From the NCBI GenBank assembly GCA_016718155.1, contig JADKEH010000026.1, forward strand, positions 1 through 60,196: DNA of 60,196 bases, given 5' to 3'. Below the pieces are notes generated by a model. That model was given only the letters and a program-made list of their open reading frames with translations. It did not search any database and was not told where the DNA came from. A program made the translations under genes and the position numbers. Shown here in pieces: positions 8,881 through 17,457 of the stretch (within the stretch, counting starts at the first letter, position 1; every line of letters starts with the position of its first letter). Source of the stretch: Candidatus Rhodoferax randersensis (GTDB taxonomy: Bacteria > Pseudomonadota > Gammaproteobacteria > Burkholderiales > Burkholderiaceae_C).

Positions 8881-9134
8881 GGACTTGTCCTCGCTTCAAC
8901 AAAGGGGTTACAAAACGGGCTAGTTGTCAACGAACGTAAATTCTGAAACAACCATGCCGCTATCTTACTTTGCGAAACGGGGCAAAACACAACACGCAGC
9001 GTGAAGTATGAGCAACTTGTCGAGTGACTTCATTCCCCAGTCGACGCCTGGGCGCCCACGGCCACGCGTGGGTCACCGAGGCCAAACAGGACTTTGCGTT
9101 GACCTACGGCCCGTCCTGCCAGGGGTTTGGCCAA

Positions 9135-9159
9135 GCCCAGGTCCGCGATAGACCTGGGC
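9135..9159 (-). terminator. Hairpin after the phasin-like gene
   Basis: GCCCAGGTC and GACCTGGGC form a perfect 9-bp stem with a 7-base loop, about 18 bases past the stop of the phasin-like gene on the minus strand. No clear T-run follows, so termination strength is uncertain. Confidence 0.4.
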
Positions 9160-9176
9160 GTTGAAGCCCTGATGGC

Positions 9177-9725
9177 TCAGGCGGCTTTGGCCACGCGTGG
9201 CTTGCGTGGTGTCGCGGCCTTGCGGGCCACTGGGGCCTTGCGCTTGGGCATGGTCGCGATTGCTTTCTCGCCCGCGATCTTGCTGGCCAGGGTGGCCGAC
9301 TTGACTTCGATCTTGGTGGCCAGCGTGGACAGAGCCACGGCGCTGGGCAGGGTTGCCTGGGCCAGTGTGTTCAGGGTAGTGACGCCCGTTTTTTCTTCGA
9401 AGCGGTGGGCGTTGGCAGCCACGCGTTGCACGCCAGTACCGGCCAGCTTGACCATCTGGTCCACCACTTGCTCGGCGCCGTCGGAGGTGAGCGTCAGGCC
9501 CTTGGTGTAGTAGCCGTTCAGGACTTGCTGCGCGGCGCTGGCGTTGCGGGCCACGCCCTCGGCGAGTTGTGAGCGCGACTCTTTCAAGGCGCGGTCCCAG
9601 CCCTTTTCCAGCAATCCGGCGACACGTTCGCCGCCTGCACGGTAGGCATGGATCACGTTCTTGGCGGTGTTGCCGTAGGACTCGATGACATCGGTAGTCA
9701 CGGTGGAAAGTTTTTTGGCGCTCAT
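9177..9725 (-). CDS. Phasin-like protein with a basic Ala/Lys/Pro tail
   Basis: 182 residues starting MSAKKLSTVTTDV, with a purine-rich ribosome site upstream (GAGGAAAACC). The body is predicted to be long amphipathic helices (NAKNVIHAYRAG-like and GAEQVVDQMVKL segments), as in polyhydroxyalkanoate granule phasins. From about residue 158 the sequence becomes lysine/arginine/alanine/proline-rich (PKRKAPVARKAATPRKP), resembling PAKP-type DNA-binding tails of granule-nucleoid linkers. It is monocistronic with a hairpin after it. No PHA synthase is in the window. Confidence 0.65.
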   Translation of the reverse strand: MSAKKLSTVTTDVIESYGNTAKNVIHAYRAGGERVAGLLEKGWDRALKESRSQLAEGVARNASAAQQVLNGYYTKGLTLTSDGAEQVVDQMVKLAGTGVQRVAANAHRFEEKTGVTTLNTLAQATLPSAVALSTLATKIEVKSATLASKIAGEKAIATMPKRKAPVARKAATPRKPRVAKAA

Positions 9726-9841
9726 GGTTTTCCTCTGAAGAGTTGAAAGGGATGCGGTGATTGTCGGAACAATCCATAGTGACCGCTCCCTAGCTGGCTA
9801 GAGTTTGGCGTCCAGAGCGGGTCGGCCCGCGCCCGGGCATG

Positions 9842-10150
9842 TCAGTCTGGCGTGGCCGCCACCTGCTCGCGCGGCTTGCGGTGTCCGGGCTTGGCCAGGA
9901 TTTCCACATAAAACTGCGCGCCGCCGCTGTTGGCGATGCCATCAATCAGGGGCGTCAGCTCAGCCAGGTGCGCCACCACGGCAGCCGCTTCGGTTTCGCC
10001 AAACTTGCAGTCAAAGTCCCAATAGTCCACGCCTTCGGGCAGGGTGCGGCGACGTTCGCGTTTGATGTATTTGCGGATCTCGTGTTTGGTGGCTTCCAGC
10101 AAGCGCGCGGGGTTCTTGCCTTCCGCGGTGAGTGGAAAAGTCTTCTTCAT
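9842..10150 (-). CDS. Conserved small protein, DUF6172-like
   Basis: 102 residues starting MKKTFPLTAEGKNPAR. The run of KHEIRKYIKRERRR followed by LPEGVDYWDFDCKFG is the conserved pattern I recall for DUF6172, a family of unknown function found in proteobacteria. No signal or membrane segment. It is followed on the same strand by no close partner; upstream lies another small gene. Confidence 0.7.
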   Translation of the reverse strand: MKKTFPLTAEGKNPARLLEATKHEIRKYIKRERRRTLPEGVDYWDFDCKFGETEAAAVVAHLAELTPLIDGIANSGGAQFYVEILAKPGHRKPREQVAATPD

Positions 10151-10246
10151 CTGGGTATCCTTGCGCGCCGGGGCACTTGTGTGCTGCAGTCAAAACGCTG
10201 CAGGCTGGGTCGCCGATGATACGGCTGCGGGTGCGGGCGGCAGGCT

Positions 10247-10495
10247 TCAGTGGGTCACGAACTCGTAGACCACGTCTTCGCTCTCAACCATGTCCAGGAT
10301 GTCGTTCATGGCGTCCTGGGTCTCGGCGCTGCTCCAGGTTTCCTCGGGGTCGCTGGCGAACAGTGGCTCGATGGCGAGGTCCAGAAACTGTTGGTTGGGC
10401 AACTTCAGCACGGGGCTGCCTTCCGACGTCGTGACCAGCTCCCAGTCATCTGGGACGGACATTTCGAGCTTGATGGTGACGTTGAGTTTTTTCAT
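10247..10495 (-). CDS. Small acidic hypothetical protein
   Basis: 82 residues from the ATG at 10495 (MKKLNVTIKLEMSVPDDW), preceded by AGAAGATCCC. A longer frame to 10591 overlaps the next gene and is unlikely. The protein starts with a beta-strand-like stretch and ends in an acidic segment (DMVESEDVVYEFV). No recognised family. It lies about 56 bases downstream of the small membrane protein gene. Confidence 0.6.
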   Translation of the reverse strand: MKKLNVTIKLEMSVPDDWELVTTSEGSPVLKLPNQQFLDLAIEPLFASDPEETWSSAETQDAMNDILDMVESEDVVYEFVTH

Positions 10496-10551
10496 GGGAT
10501 CTTCTTGGTTGCGAGGGCTGACGGGGAAGGGGTGACCGGTTGCGCTGAGCG

Positions 10552-10785
10552 TCACTTGTTGCGCAGCGGGGAGTCCTTGGCAATTCCCCACGAATTTGCG
10601 GGGGACGATTTGGCGTCGGGGTTCTTTTGGCGCACATCCTCAATGGCCTGCTCAAGCGCTGGCGACGATACCGGCAACCGGTTGGCATACCAGAGCGCAA
10701 AGCCGATTGTTCCGATCAGCAGCGCAGCGGCAGCCACGATTTTCAGCGCGCTGAGCCAAAGCTTGGGCTTGTCGTCTTCGTCCAT
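10552..10785 (-). CDS. Small single-span membrane protein
   Basis: 77 residues from the ATG at 10785, which has a strong ribosome site (AAGGAGC) eight bases upstream; an ATG at 10824 is in frame but less well placed. One transmembrane helix is evident (about residues 10-32, ALKIVAAAALLIGTIGFALW) after an acidic N-terminus. The C-terminal part is likely periplasmic. Function unknown. Confidence 0.6.
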   Translation of the reverse strand: MDEDDKPKLWLSALKIVAAAALLIGTIGFALWYANRLPVSSPALEQAIEDVRQKNPDAKSSPANSWGIAKDSPLRNK

Positions 10786-10953
10786 TTGTAGCTCCTTGGG
10801 TTCGGCTTCAAGTGCAATTCTCACCGATTGGCGCGTCAGTGCCGAATGAAGTCAAAATCCTCACTGACGCGTGGCGTGGCGCTTGTTGTCAGACCCCATT
10901 GGGCGCTTTCTACAATGCCGACACCACTTCGAGTATTCACCAAAGTCCCCATC

Positions 10954-11598
10954 ATGATCCACCTCCACCACTCCCCCGGTACCGCCGCCATGGCCCCGCA
11001 CATTGTCCTGGAAGAGCTGGGCATCCCGTTTGAACTGGTTCCCATCGACAAGGATGGGGGCGAACTCCAGTCAGCCGCCTACCGCCAGCTCAACCCCAAT
11101 GGACTGATTCCCGTGCTGGTGGATGGCGACGTCGTGCTGTACGAGACCGCCGCCATCTGCCTGCACCTGGCCGACACCCACCCTGGTGGCGCGCTGCTGC
11201 CAGCGCTTGCCAGCGCCGAGCGGGCGCATGCCTACAAATGGCTGAGCTGGCTGTCCACCACCTTGCAGCAGGCGCTGATCGTCTACTTTTACCCCGAGCG
11301 CTGGGCCAGCACGCCCGAAGCCATTGCCCAGGTCAAGGCGCATGCCGAGCAAAAGGTGCTGGTGCTGCTGGAGCAGATCGACGCCCAACTGGCCCGTCAC
11401 GGTGGCCCCTGGCTGCTGGGCACGGCTTACAGCCTGCTCGACCCCTACGCCATGATGCTGTGCCGCTGGACGCGCAACTTCGCCGGCCGCAAGGCCAGGG
11501 ACTTCCCGCACATCGGCCCGTGGTTGGCCCGCGTGCTGGCGCGCCCCGCCGTGCAGCGCGTGTTTGCGCGCGAGGCGCTGGCGCAGCCCTGGGTTTGA
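10954..11598 (+). CDS. Glutathione S-transferase family protein
   Basis: 214 residues starting MIHLHHSPGTAAM at an ATG at 10954. The N-terminal thioredoxin-like domain (1-78) carries the cis-proline segment GLIPVLVDGD and the glutathione-contact sequence YETAAICLHLAD. The C-terminal half is all-helical, as in bacterial GSTs that take Ser or Thr as the catalytic residue. The substrate is unknown. It is followed closely by an SRAP gene on the same strand with a 10-base gap. Confidence 0.88.
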   Translation: MIHLHHSPGTAAMAPHIVLEELGIPFELVPIDKDGGELQSAAYRQLNPNGLIPVLVDGDVVLYETAAICLHLADTHPGGALLPALASAERAHAYKWLSWLSTTLQQALIVYFYPERWASTPEAIAQVKAHAEQKVLVLLEQIDAQLARHGGPWLLGTAYSLLDPYAMMLCRWTRNFAGRKARDFPHIGPWLARVLARPAVQRVFAREALAQPWV

Positions 11599-11608
11599 GT
11601 CTGGCAGC

Positions 11609-12301
11609 ATGAGCACCCACTACGAAAGCGTTCAAGTCGCAACGCTGTACCCCGATGCCTTCAGCGTGGCGGCCCCGGCGTCACCGGTCGGGCGGGGTGT
11701 CTGGCCGCGCCAGCCGGGCGTTTTCATCCGCCAGAGCGTACTGCCGGCCGACGCGGCCACCGACCCTGACAAGCCCGCGCCCGAGCCGCCAGCGCGCGAG
11801 CTGGTTGCAGGGCAGTTTGGCCTGGTGCCGCGCTGGGTCAAGTCGGCGTCGGACGCCAAGCTGCGCTCCACCAAGCTGGTCAATGCACGGTCCGAGGTCG
11901 TCACCACGTCCAACAATTTCCGGGACGCCTGGCTGGCCGGGCAGCGCTGCATCGTGCCGATGATGGCGTTTTTGGAAGACGACTGGCGCAGCGGCAAGGC
12001 CGTGCCCACGCGTATTGCCCGCGTGGACGGCAAGCCCATGGGCGTGGCGGGTTTGTGGGAGAGCTGGACCGGTGCCGAGGGCGAGGTCATCATCAGCTAT
12101 ACCTTGCTCACGGTGAACGCCAACAGCCACGCCCTGATGCACCGCTACCAACAGAGCGGCAACGAAAAACGCATGCTGGCCATCCTGAACGAGGGCGCCT
12201 TCGATGCGTGGCTGGGCGCCCGCCCCGAGAAGGCCCGCGAGTTCATGCGGGCTTGCCCGGCCAACTGGCTGACCGCCAACCCGGTTGAGCAGAGCCGCTG
12301 A
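11609..12301 (+). CDS. SRAP (YedK/HMCES-like) domain protein lacking catalytic Cys2
   Basis: 230 residues from the ATG at 11609. SRAP proteins form a covalent thiazolidine crosslink to abasic sites in single-stranded DNA through Cys2. Here the start reads MSTHYESV (codon 2 AGC), so Ser replaces Cys2. Other family features remain: VNARSEVV (DNA-contact Asn), MMAFLED in the place of GFYEW, and ALMHRY with the conserved His. It follows a GST gene. The protein may bind abasic DNA without crosslinking; that is inference. Confidence 0.85.
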   Translation: MSTHYESVQVATLYPDAFSVAAPASPVGRGVWPRQPGVFIRQSVLPADAATDPDKPAPEPPARELVAGQFGLVPRWVKSASDAKLRSTKLVNARSEVVTTSNNFRDAWLAGQRCIVPMMAFLEDDWRSGKAVPTRIARVDGKPMGVAGLWESWTGAEGEVIISYTLLTVNANSHALMHRYQQSGNEKRMLAILNEGAFDAWLGARPEKAREFMRACPANWLTANPVEQSR

Positions 12302-12340
12302 ACCTTCCGCGTGGCGGCAGGGCGGCAGGGCGGCACGCGT

Positions 12341-12979
12341 TCACGCCGAATCGGGCGTGCTGGCCAGGGTCTCGCCCCAGTAGTTGAAGGTAAAGGGGCG
12401 TGGCCCTGGCAGGTAGCGCGTTTGCAGGTCTGGCAGGGTAAAACCCGCTGCGCGCAGCAGGGCCGGGATGTCGCGCCCCAACTGGCAGCCGCCCGCCAAG
12501 GGACCCCATACCGGCTGCAGCCGTTCTTGCCAGCGCTGCACCGACGCATCGGGCGCTCGCCCGTGCTCGCAAAACAAGAGCTTGCCGCTGGGCGCCAACA
12601 CGCGGCGCATCTCCAGCAGCGCCGCCTGCGGGTTGGCAATGGTGCACAGTGTGTAGGTGATCAGCACCGTGTCATAGCTGGCGTCGGGCACGGGAATCTT
12701 CTCCGCCGACAGGCCCACCAAATCCACCACCAGACCGGAGCGCGCAATGCGTTCCCGGGCCAGTGGGTGGAACTGCAGCGCGGGGTCCAGGCCGGTGATG
12801 TGGGTGACACGGCTCTGGTCGTAGTAGCGCATGTTCAGCCCGGTGCCAATACCCACCTCCAGCACACGCCCCCGCGCGCGTGGCACCACCAGTTGGCGCA
12901 TGCGCCCCACCGCGGACATGCCGCAGGCATAGTCCAAAGCCCTGGGCAGGATGTGGCGTTCGTACCAGTTGGGGTTCAT
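12341..12979 (-). CDS. Class I SAM-dependent methyltransferase
   Basis: 212 residues. Motif I is VLEVGIGTGLN, with an acidic residue ending strand 2 (ITGLDPAL) and motif IV near DTVLITYTLC. The small-molecule class (methyltransferase_11-like, related to phosphatidylethanolamine N-methyltransferase-type proteins) is likely, given WYERHILPRALDYACG at the N-terminus. The substrate is not determinable. It is about 84 bases upstream of a GST gene's stop on the same strand. Confidence 0.85.
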   Translation of the reverse strand: MNPNWYERHILPRALDYACGMSAVGRMRQLVVPRARGRVLEVGIGTGLNMRYYDQSRVTHITGLDPALQFHPLARERIARSGLVVDLVGLSAEKIPVPDASYDTVLITYTLCTIANPQAALLEMRRVLAPSGKLLFCEHGRAPDASVQRWQERLQPVWGPLAGGCQLGRDIPALLRAAGFTLPDLQTRYLPGPRPFTFNYWGETLASTPDSA

Positions 12980-13062
12980 GACACAAGCTCAAGCTGAGCA
13001 GCCGGTTTGGCAGGGGGCCTTCTTTGAAGCGTGCACTTGGAGCCCCGAGGCTTCTTGCCTCG

Positions 13063-13683
13063 TCAGGCGCCGAACTTGGCGTAGTACTGCGCCACCGCCG
13101 GGGTCTGGGCGATGCGCTGCATGTGGGCGTTGAGCGCGGGGGCCACTCTTTCCACCAGATCGGTGGGCACGTGGTCCAGCCGGCCGGAGTTGAGGCCGCG
13201 CACGTCCACAAACACCTTCAGGTCGGCCACGGTGAGGCGGTTGTCGGCAAAGTATTGGCCACCGTGGGCCAGCAACTGGTTTTGCAGCCAGCCCAGGTAC
13301 ACCGGCATGGAGCCGTTGACCAGCGCCACGCGCGCCGCCTTTTGCTCGTCGCCCTTCATGCTGAAGCTGGGGCCCAGTTTGACGCCGGCTTCTTCCACCA
13401 CATACGCCACCTCGTCGCACAGCAGAGCCTGGTAGGCGTCGGTGGGGTACAGGCCGGCCAGCTTGCCGGCATAGCGCAGCATGGCGTCGCTCTGCGTCAC
13501 CTGCACGCCGTCCACGTGCATCACCGGCACCTGGCCAAAGGGCACGGTCTTGCGCACCTCGGCAAACTCGGGGAAGGTAAAGCGGTGGTCTTCAAACGCG
13601 ATGCCGCCAATGGCCAGGGCCAGGCGTATGGGCTCGGCTCGGCCGCCGTGAAAGTCGAAATAGCTGAGTTTGAGTTGGGGCAT
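13063..13683 (-). CDS. Glutathione S-transferase, sigma-class-like
   Basis: 206 residues from the ATG at 13683 (MPQLKLSYFDFHGGRAEPIR). A Tyr near residue 8 and the sequence GRAEPIRLAL are typical of sigma/alpha-type GSTs. The cis-Pro segment is FGQVPVMHVDG and the glutathione site continues in VTQSDAMLRY. The C-terminal helical domain includes LTVADLKVF, matching the conserved N-capping motif. Longer frames run into the next gene and were rejected. Detoxification is the general role; the substrate is unknown. Confidence 0.9.
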   Translation of the reverse strand: MPQLKLSYFDFHGGRAEPIRLALAIGGIAFEDHRFTFPEFAEVRKTVPFGQVPVMHVDGVQVTQSDAMLRYAGKLAGLYPTDAYQALLCDEVAYVVEEAGVKLGPSFSMKGDEQKAARVALVNGSMPVYLGWLQNQLLAHGGQYFADNRLTVADLKVFVDVRGLNSGRLDHVPTDLVERVAPALNAHMQRIAQTPAVAQYYAKFGA

Positions 13684-13729
13684 GGTGGGTTCCTGAGTTG
13701 GTGTGGATGGAGCATAGTGGTCTTTGGGT

Positions 13730-14347
13730 TCAGCCTGCCCGCCCCCACACCAGCAGCAGGTTGTTGGCGGGCATGGCGTGGCGCGCTTGCAGGCGCAGGC
13801 CGGCGTGCGCGGCGGCTTGCTCCACGTCTTCCCGCAGGCGGATGCCCCAGCTTGCGTCGTGCTCGCGCAGGCTTTGGTCGAATGCCACGTTGCTGGGCGC
13901 GGGCGGCGCGTCGTTCTCAAAATAGGGGCCGTAGGTGACCAGCTTGCCGCCCGGTGCCAGGTGGCGCGCGCTGCCGCGCAGCAGCGCCAGGCCAGCCTCC
14001 CACGGGGCGATGTGCAGCATGTTGGCGCAGAAGATCAGGTCGAAGGCGGGCGCCTGCTCGGCGTCAGTAAACCAGGGTTCGCTGCGCACATCGAGCTGCA
14101 TCGGGTCCAGCACGTTGCTCAGCTTGGCCTGCGCCACCCGCACCTCGATGTTGTACAGCGCCCCACGGTGCACCTCGGTGGGCTGCCAGGTCCACAGCGG
14201 CAACTGCTGCGCAAACCATTGCACATGTTGTCCGGTGCCCGAGGCTATCTCCAGCGCCGTGCCCCGATCTGGCAGCACCTGGCGCAGCACGTCGAGAATG
14301 GGCTGCTTGTTGCGGTCGGCAGAGGGGCTGAAGTCGGGTTGGGACAT
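13730..14347 (-). CDS. DUF938 family SAM-dependent methyltransferase
   Basis: 205 residues from the ATG at 14347 (MSQPDFSPSADRNKQPIL). Motif I is ALEIASGTGQHV. The phrases SADRNKQPIL, GALYNIEVRVAQ, NMLHIAPWEAGLALLRG and GPYFENDA are the DUF938 pattern. This is an uncharacterised methyltransferase-fold family common in proteobacteria. It sits just upstream of the GST gene (46-base gap) on the same strand and may be cotranscribed with it. Confidence 0.9.
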   Translation of the reverse strand: MSQPDFSPSADRNKQPILDVLRQVLPDRGTALEIASGTGQHVQWFAQQLPLWTWQPTEVHRGALYNIEVRVAQAKLSNVLDPMQLDVRSEPWFTDAEQAPAFDLIFCANMLHIAPWEAGLALLRGSARHLAPGGKLVTYGPYFENDAPPAPSNVAFDQSLREHDASWGIRLREDVEQAAAHAGLRLQARHAMPANNLLLVWGRAG

Positions 14348-14450
14348 GGGGAGGAATCGTAAGGACGCGAACCTGATGTCGAACGCCAAGCCCAGGGGGT
14401 TAAGAGCAGCTTGCTGAGCCGTCGTCAACGTGCAGCGCGGAGCCCGTTTG

Positions 14451-14921
14451 TCACGGCAAGCCCGCCGCTTGCTTGGCGTGCAGCTTGGCAGCGATGTATT
14501 CACCGTGGGTGACGTGCAGCAAGCCAGCTACCTTGCTGATCACGTGGTTCTCGTGCGCGTCCACGGTGGCATCGGCGTAGGCAACTTGCCACATGTGTTC
14601 CACCACCTGGATCTTCTGGGCGTGCGTGAAATGCTTGTTGATGGCGCTGGTGTAGCGGAAGTAGTCGCTGCTTTTCTTGGCAGTGTGTTCTGCGTGGGTC
14701 AATAGTTGCTGCATTTCATCGTCGGTCAGCGCAAACTTTTTGCGCAGTGCCGACACGGCCGCAGCGCGCTCCAAGTCGCCGATATTGGCGTCAGAGCGCA
14801 TCACCTCGACCAGCAACACGGCAGTTGCCAGTTGCAAGCCGTGTGCGTCGCTGACGGACGCTGCGCTGTCCTCCGTAAGCTTGAAAAATTGGACCAACAG
14901 GGTTTTCAGGGGACTCAGCAT
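14451..14921 (-). CDS. TerB-like (tellurite-resistance-fold) protein
   Basis: 156 residues, all-helical. The segment LATAVLLVEVMRSDANIGDLERAAV-like, followed by FALTDDEMQQLL and later VEHMWQVAYADATVDAHE, shows the two acidic metal-binding helix repeats of TerB/COG4103 proteins. These bind divalent metal and are often found in stress or membrane-associated settings. Tellurite resistance itself should not be assumed. Its start at 14921 lies 25 bases past the stop of the zinc-ribbon gene. Confidence 0.8.
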   Translation of the reverse strand: MLSPLKTLLVQFFKLTEDSAASVSDAHGLQLATAVLLVEVMRSDANIGDLERAAAVSALRKKFALTDDEMQQLLTHAEHTAKKSSDYFRYTSAINKHFTHAQKIQVVEHMWQVAYADATVDAHENHVISKVAGLLHVTHGEYIAAKLHAKQAAGLP

Positions 14922-14946
14922 GGGCTCAATTGCGATTGTGGTGACA

Positions 14947-15684
14947 TCAGTCCAATACGCTGGCCACCAGGGTCAGGCCGATCGACCACAGGTCGATGGG
15001 GGCCGACGCGTCGGTAGTAAACAGACTGCTGCGCTGGGCGCTTTGCTCGCGCAGCGCGCGCTGGCGGTCGCGCTCGAGCATGATCAGCGCGTCGGCCACA
15101 CCCGGCGCAGGCGCGGTGGCCGTTGTGGACTTGACGGCATGGGCGTAGCCTTTGAGTGCTTGCTCTACCGCCTTGGGGTCCAGCAACGAGAACGCCGAGC
15201 GACAGTGGGGGCAGGCGTGATCCTTCCTAAGGTCCACCGGCGCACCGCAACTGTTGCAATGGATCACGGCCACCCGCTTGGCAATGTCGTCAATCTCGGG
15301 CCGGGTCAGCAAGCGGACAAAGCCCTTCTCGATCATGAACGACGAAAACGCGCTGAAGCGCCCGTGGCCGCCTGAGCAGCGGTAGGTGATGTAGCGCCCG
15401 CTGCGCACCACGTCAAAGCCTTGCGTCAAGGGATTGGCGCAGCGCGGGCAATGCACTGCTGCCGCCAACGGCTGGTGGGCCGCCGCACGTTGTTCATGCA
15501 GCAGCTTGAACAGATCGGCCACCGCAGCGGGCGAGAGCTTCATGTTCTCTTGCGGGTCAATCCACATGCCCTGGCACTGAAAGCACAGATCGAGCTCAAT
15601 GGTTTTACCGTTGTTGCCGGGCAAAGCGTGCACTTGCATGGCAGCGCGGCACGATGGGCAGGGGGCGGTCGGTGATGTGGCCAT
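14947..15684 (-). CDS. Multi-zinc-ribbon protein of unknown function
   Basis: 245 residues from the ATG at 15684. Four CxxC-type pairs are visible: CPSC near residue 9, CFQC about 34, CPRC about 79 and CNSC plus CPHC about 144-160, consistent with several zinc ribbons. A short hydrophobic stretch closes the protein (DLWSIGLTLVASVLD). It precedes the terB-like gene and is probably cotranscribed with it. No enzymatic motif was seen. The much longer frame reaching 16506 is an overlap with DUF924 and is not coding. Confidence 0.7.
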   Translation of the reverse strand: MATSPTAPCPSCRAAMQVHALPGNNGKTIELDLCFQCQGMWIDPQENMKLSPAAVADLFKLLHEQRAAAHQPLAAAVHCPRCANPLTQGFDVVRSGRYITYRCSGGHGRFSAFSSFMIEKGFVRLLTRPEIDDIAKRVAVIHCNSCGAPVDLRKDHACPHCRSAFSLLDPKAVEQALKGYAHAVKSTTATAPAPGVADALIMLERDRQRALREQSAQRSSLFTTDASAPIDLWSIGLTLVASVLD

Positions 15685-15712
15685 TCGAGGGAGTAGCGGT
15701 TGCAGATAGGCG

Positions 15713-15964
15713 CTATCGTAAGGCGGTTTTCCCTCGTGCCCATGGAGCGTCGAAACGCAGCTCCCGCAACCGTAGCATATTGATCGGCATAACGACGGCC
15801 CAAACACTGCGAGCAATCCAAAACAGCACGGCGCCTGGTACCGGTGACGCGGGAGCGCCCACCCCCAAGGAAACCCCAATGAGGCTACCAAGAACGTAGT
15901 AAATCCAAAGCGCAAGCCTAGAACGAAGACCCCGGTTCGGCCAGAAACGCCAGCTCGTCCGCAC
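15713..15964 (-). CDS. Possible small membrane protein (doubtful)
   Basis: An 83-codon frame that begins inside the 3' end of the DUF924 gene (47-base overlap) and continues through the space before the zinc-ribbon gene. Residues about 17-60 are hydrophobic (LALWIYYVLGSLIGVSLGVG, then VLFWIARSVWAVVMP) and would form two membrane helices. No better start lies after the DUF924 stop. It could be a real small protein or the remnant of a longer gene. Confidence 0.3.
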   Translation of the reverse strand: MRTSWRFWPNRGLRSRLALWIYYVLGSLIGVSLGVGAPASPVPGAVLFWIARSVWAVVMPINMLRLRELRFDAPWARGKTALR

Positions 15965-16457
15965 TGGAGGTGCGCCCCAGCATCGCGTTGCGGTGGGGGT
16001 AGCGGCCGAAGCGGTCGATGATGGCTTTGTGGCGCAGCTCGTAGTCCAAGTTGCCTTCCATACCCGGCTGCGAAAACAGCGCTACGGCTTGCGCATGCAC
16101 CAGTGCGGACTCGCTGTGCATATAAGGCATGTAGGCAAACACGCGCTGCGCCACAGGCAGGCTGCGGTCCTGCGTACTTGCCACCAGCTCTTGCGCCAAC
16201 ACCAGCGCCAGCGCGTCCTGCGCAAAGGCGCGCGGCGTGTCGCGGTACACGTTGCGCGAGAACTGATCCAACACGATGATCTCCGCCAGCCGCCCCTGGG
16301 CCGTTGTGCGCCACGCAAACAGCTCGCACCGCGCCGCAGCCTCCAGCGTGGCGCCAAAGCGTGTGCGAATGGTTGTGTCCAGTGCGGCGTCTTTGACGAA
16401 GTGCTGCTTGGCGGTTAGCTCTTCGAACCAGAAGTGGAGGATGGATTGGGACTGCAT
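15918..16457 (-). CDS. DUF924 family protein (intact copy)
   Basis: 179 residues from the ATG at 16457 (MQSQSILHFWFEELT). The family pattern is clear: LHFWFEEL, IIVLDQFSRNVYRDTPRAFA, YMPYMHSESALVHAQAV, and the ending GRTSSADELAFL. DUF924 is an all-helical, TPR-like family of unknown function. A second, broken copy lies at 18392-18931, so the gene was duplicated locally. The start chosen matches the conserved N-terminus. Confidence 0.9.
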   Translation of the reverse strand: MQSQSILHFWFEELTAKQHFVKDAALDTTIRTRFGATLEAAARCELFAWRTTAQGRLAEIIVLDQFSRNVYRDTPRAFAQDALALVLAQELVASTQDRSLPVAQRVFAYMPYMHSESALVHAQAVALFSQPGMEGNLDYELRHKAIIDRFGRYPHRNAMLGRTSSADELAFLAEPGSSF

Positions 16458-16569
16458 TGGCGCGAGGATAGCGCGGATGGGTGTCTTCCCCAGTTTGGCA
16501 GTGCACATCTCCCCACCCGGTTGAGACGTGTTGTCGTCGTGTGAGCGCATCAGGCCAGCCTTGCGAGCC

Positions 16570-17457
16570 TCAACCCTGGCCGCGCCTCCAGGCGGGCGGC
16601 CCCATGCGGCCCCGGCGCTGGGCCAGAACCACCATGGCCGCGCTGGCCAGCACCACCAGAACCAGGTCCACGGCGGAGCCTTCGATGCCGAACGCACCGC
16701 CGGTCAACCAATCGGGGCCGCTGAGTTGGGTGGTCAACAAGCCGTTCTTCACCTCGTGGCCAGACACCGCCAACGAAAAGACGCCATCTTGAACAAAATT
16801 CCAGCCAGCGTGCAAGGCGGCGCAAAACCAGAGGCGCCCGGTCAACAAAAAGGCAGCCGCGAAGAACACGCCGGCGGCTGTGATGTTGGCAAAGCCCAGC
16901 GCCGAGATGTTGTCGTTGACCAGGTGCATGCCACCAAACACCAGGCCCGACACCAGCAGCGCCAGCCAACTGCCCAGCGACTCCTGCACGACCCGGAAGA
17001 AGATACCGCGCAGCATCATCTCTTCAATAAGGCCCACGGTGATGTGCATGAGCAGCGGCAGGACGATGAGGCTACTGGGCGCCAGCGACAGCGCGCGCAG
17101 GCCACCCAGCGCAGCGATACACGCCACGGAGACGCACACCATCAGGCCACCCAGCACAAAACCGGCGCTGTACTCGCCCAATGCTCCCTTGAGCCCCAGC
17201 TCTGACACCGCACGCTTCTCTATCCTGGCGACATAAAACGCATACGACAGGCAACCCATGACTGCGCCCAACAATTGGCCCAGGCGCGAATACAGCTTCA
17301 CTTCAAAGAAACTGGTGGATGCCGCCTGAATCAGCAGGAATGGCACCATGAAAAACACCAGCGCCAGGAGGATGCGGGTCAGAGGAAAGCGCAGAACGCG
17401 TTGACCCAGCGGGGCGGCCACAGAGCCGCCCAGGCAGATGGAAGTTGCAGTGCTCAT
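16570..17457 (-). CDS. CPBP family intramembrane glutamic endopeptidase
   Basis: 295 residues from the ATG at 17457. Eight or so hydrophobic segments are present. The Abi/CPBP (Rce1-like) motifs are in order: EEMMLRGIFFR (EExxxR), FGGMHLVND (catalytic His region), and LHAGWNF (HxxxN-type). These proteases act within the membrane, in bacteria on largely unknown targets; some protect against bacteriocins. It ends with a basic tail. The neighbouring DNA upstream (17458-17752) holds no supported gene. Confidence 0.88.
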   Translation of the reverse strand: MSTATSICLGGSVAAPLGQRVLRFPLTRILLALVFFMVPFLLIQAASTSFFEVKLYSRLGQLLGAVMGCLSYAFYVARIEKRAVSELGLKGALGEYSAGFVLGGLMVCVSVACIAALGGLRALSLAPSSLIVLPLLMHITVGLIEEMMLRGIFFRVVQESLGSWLALLVSGLVFGGMHLVNDNISALGFANITAAGVFFAAAFLLTGRLWFCAALHAGWNFVQDGVFSLAVSGHEVKNGLLTTQLSGPDWLTGGAFGIEGSAVDLVLVVLASAAMVVLAQRRGRMGPPAWRRGQG

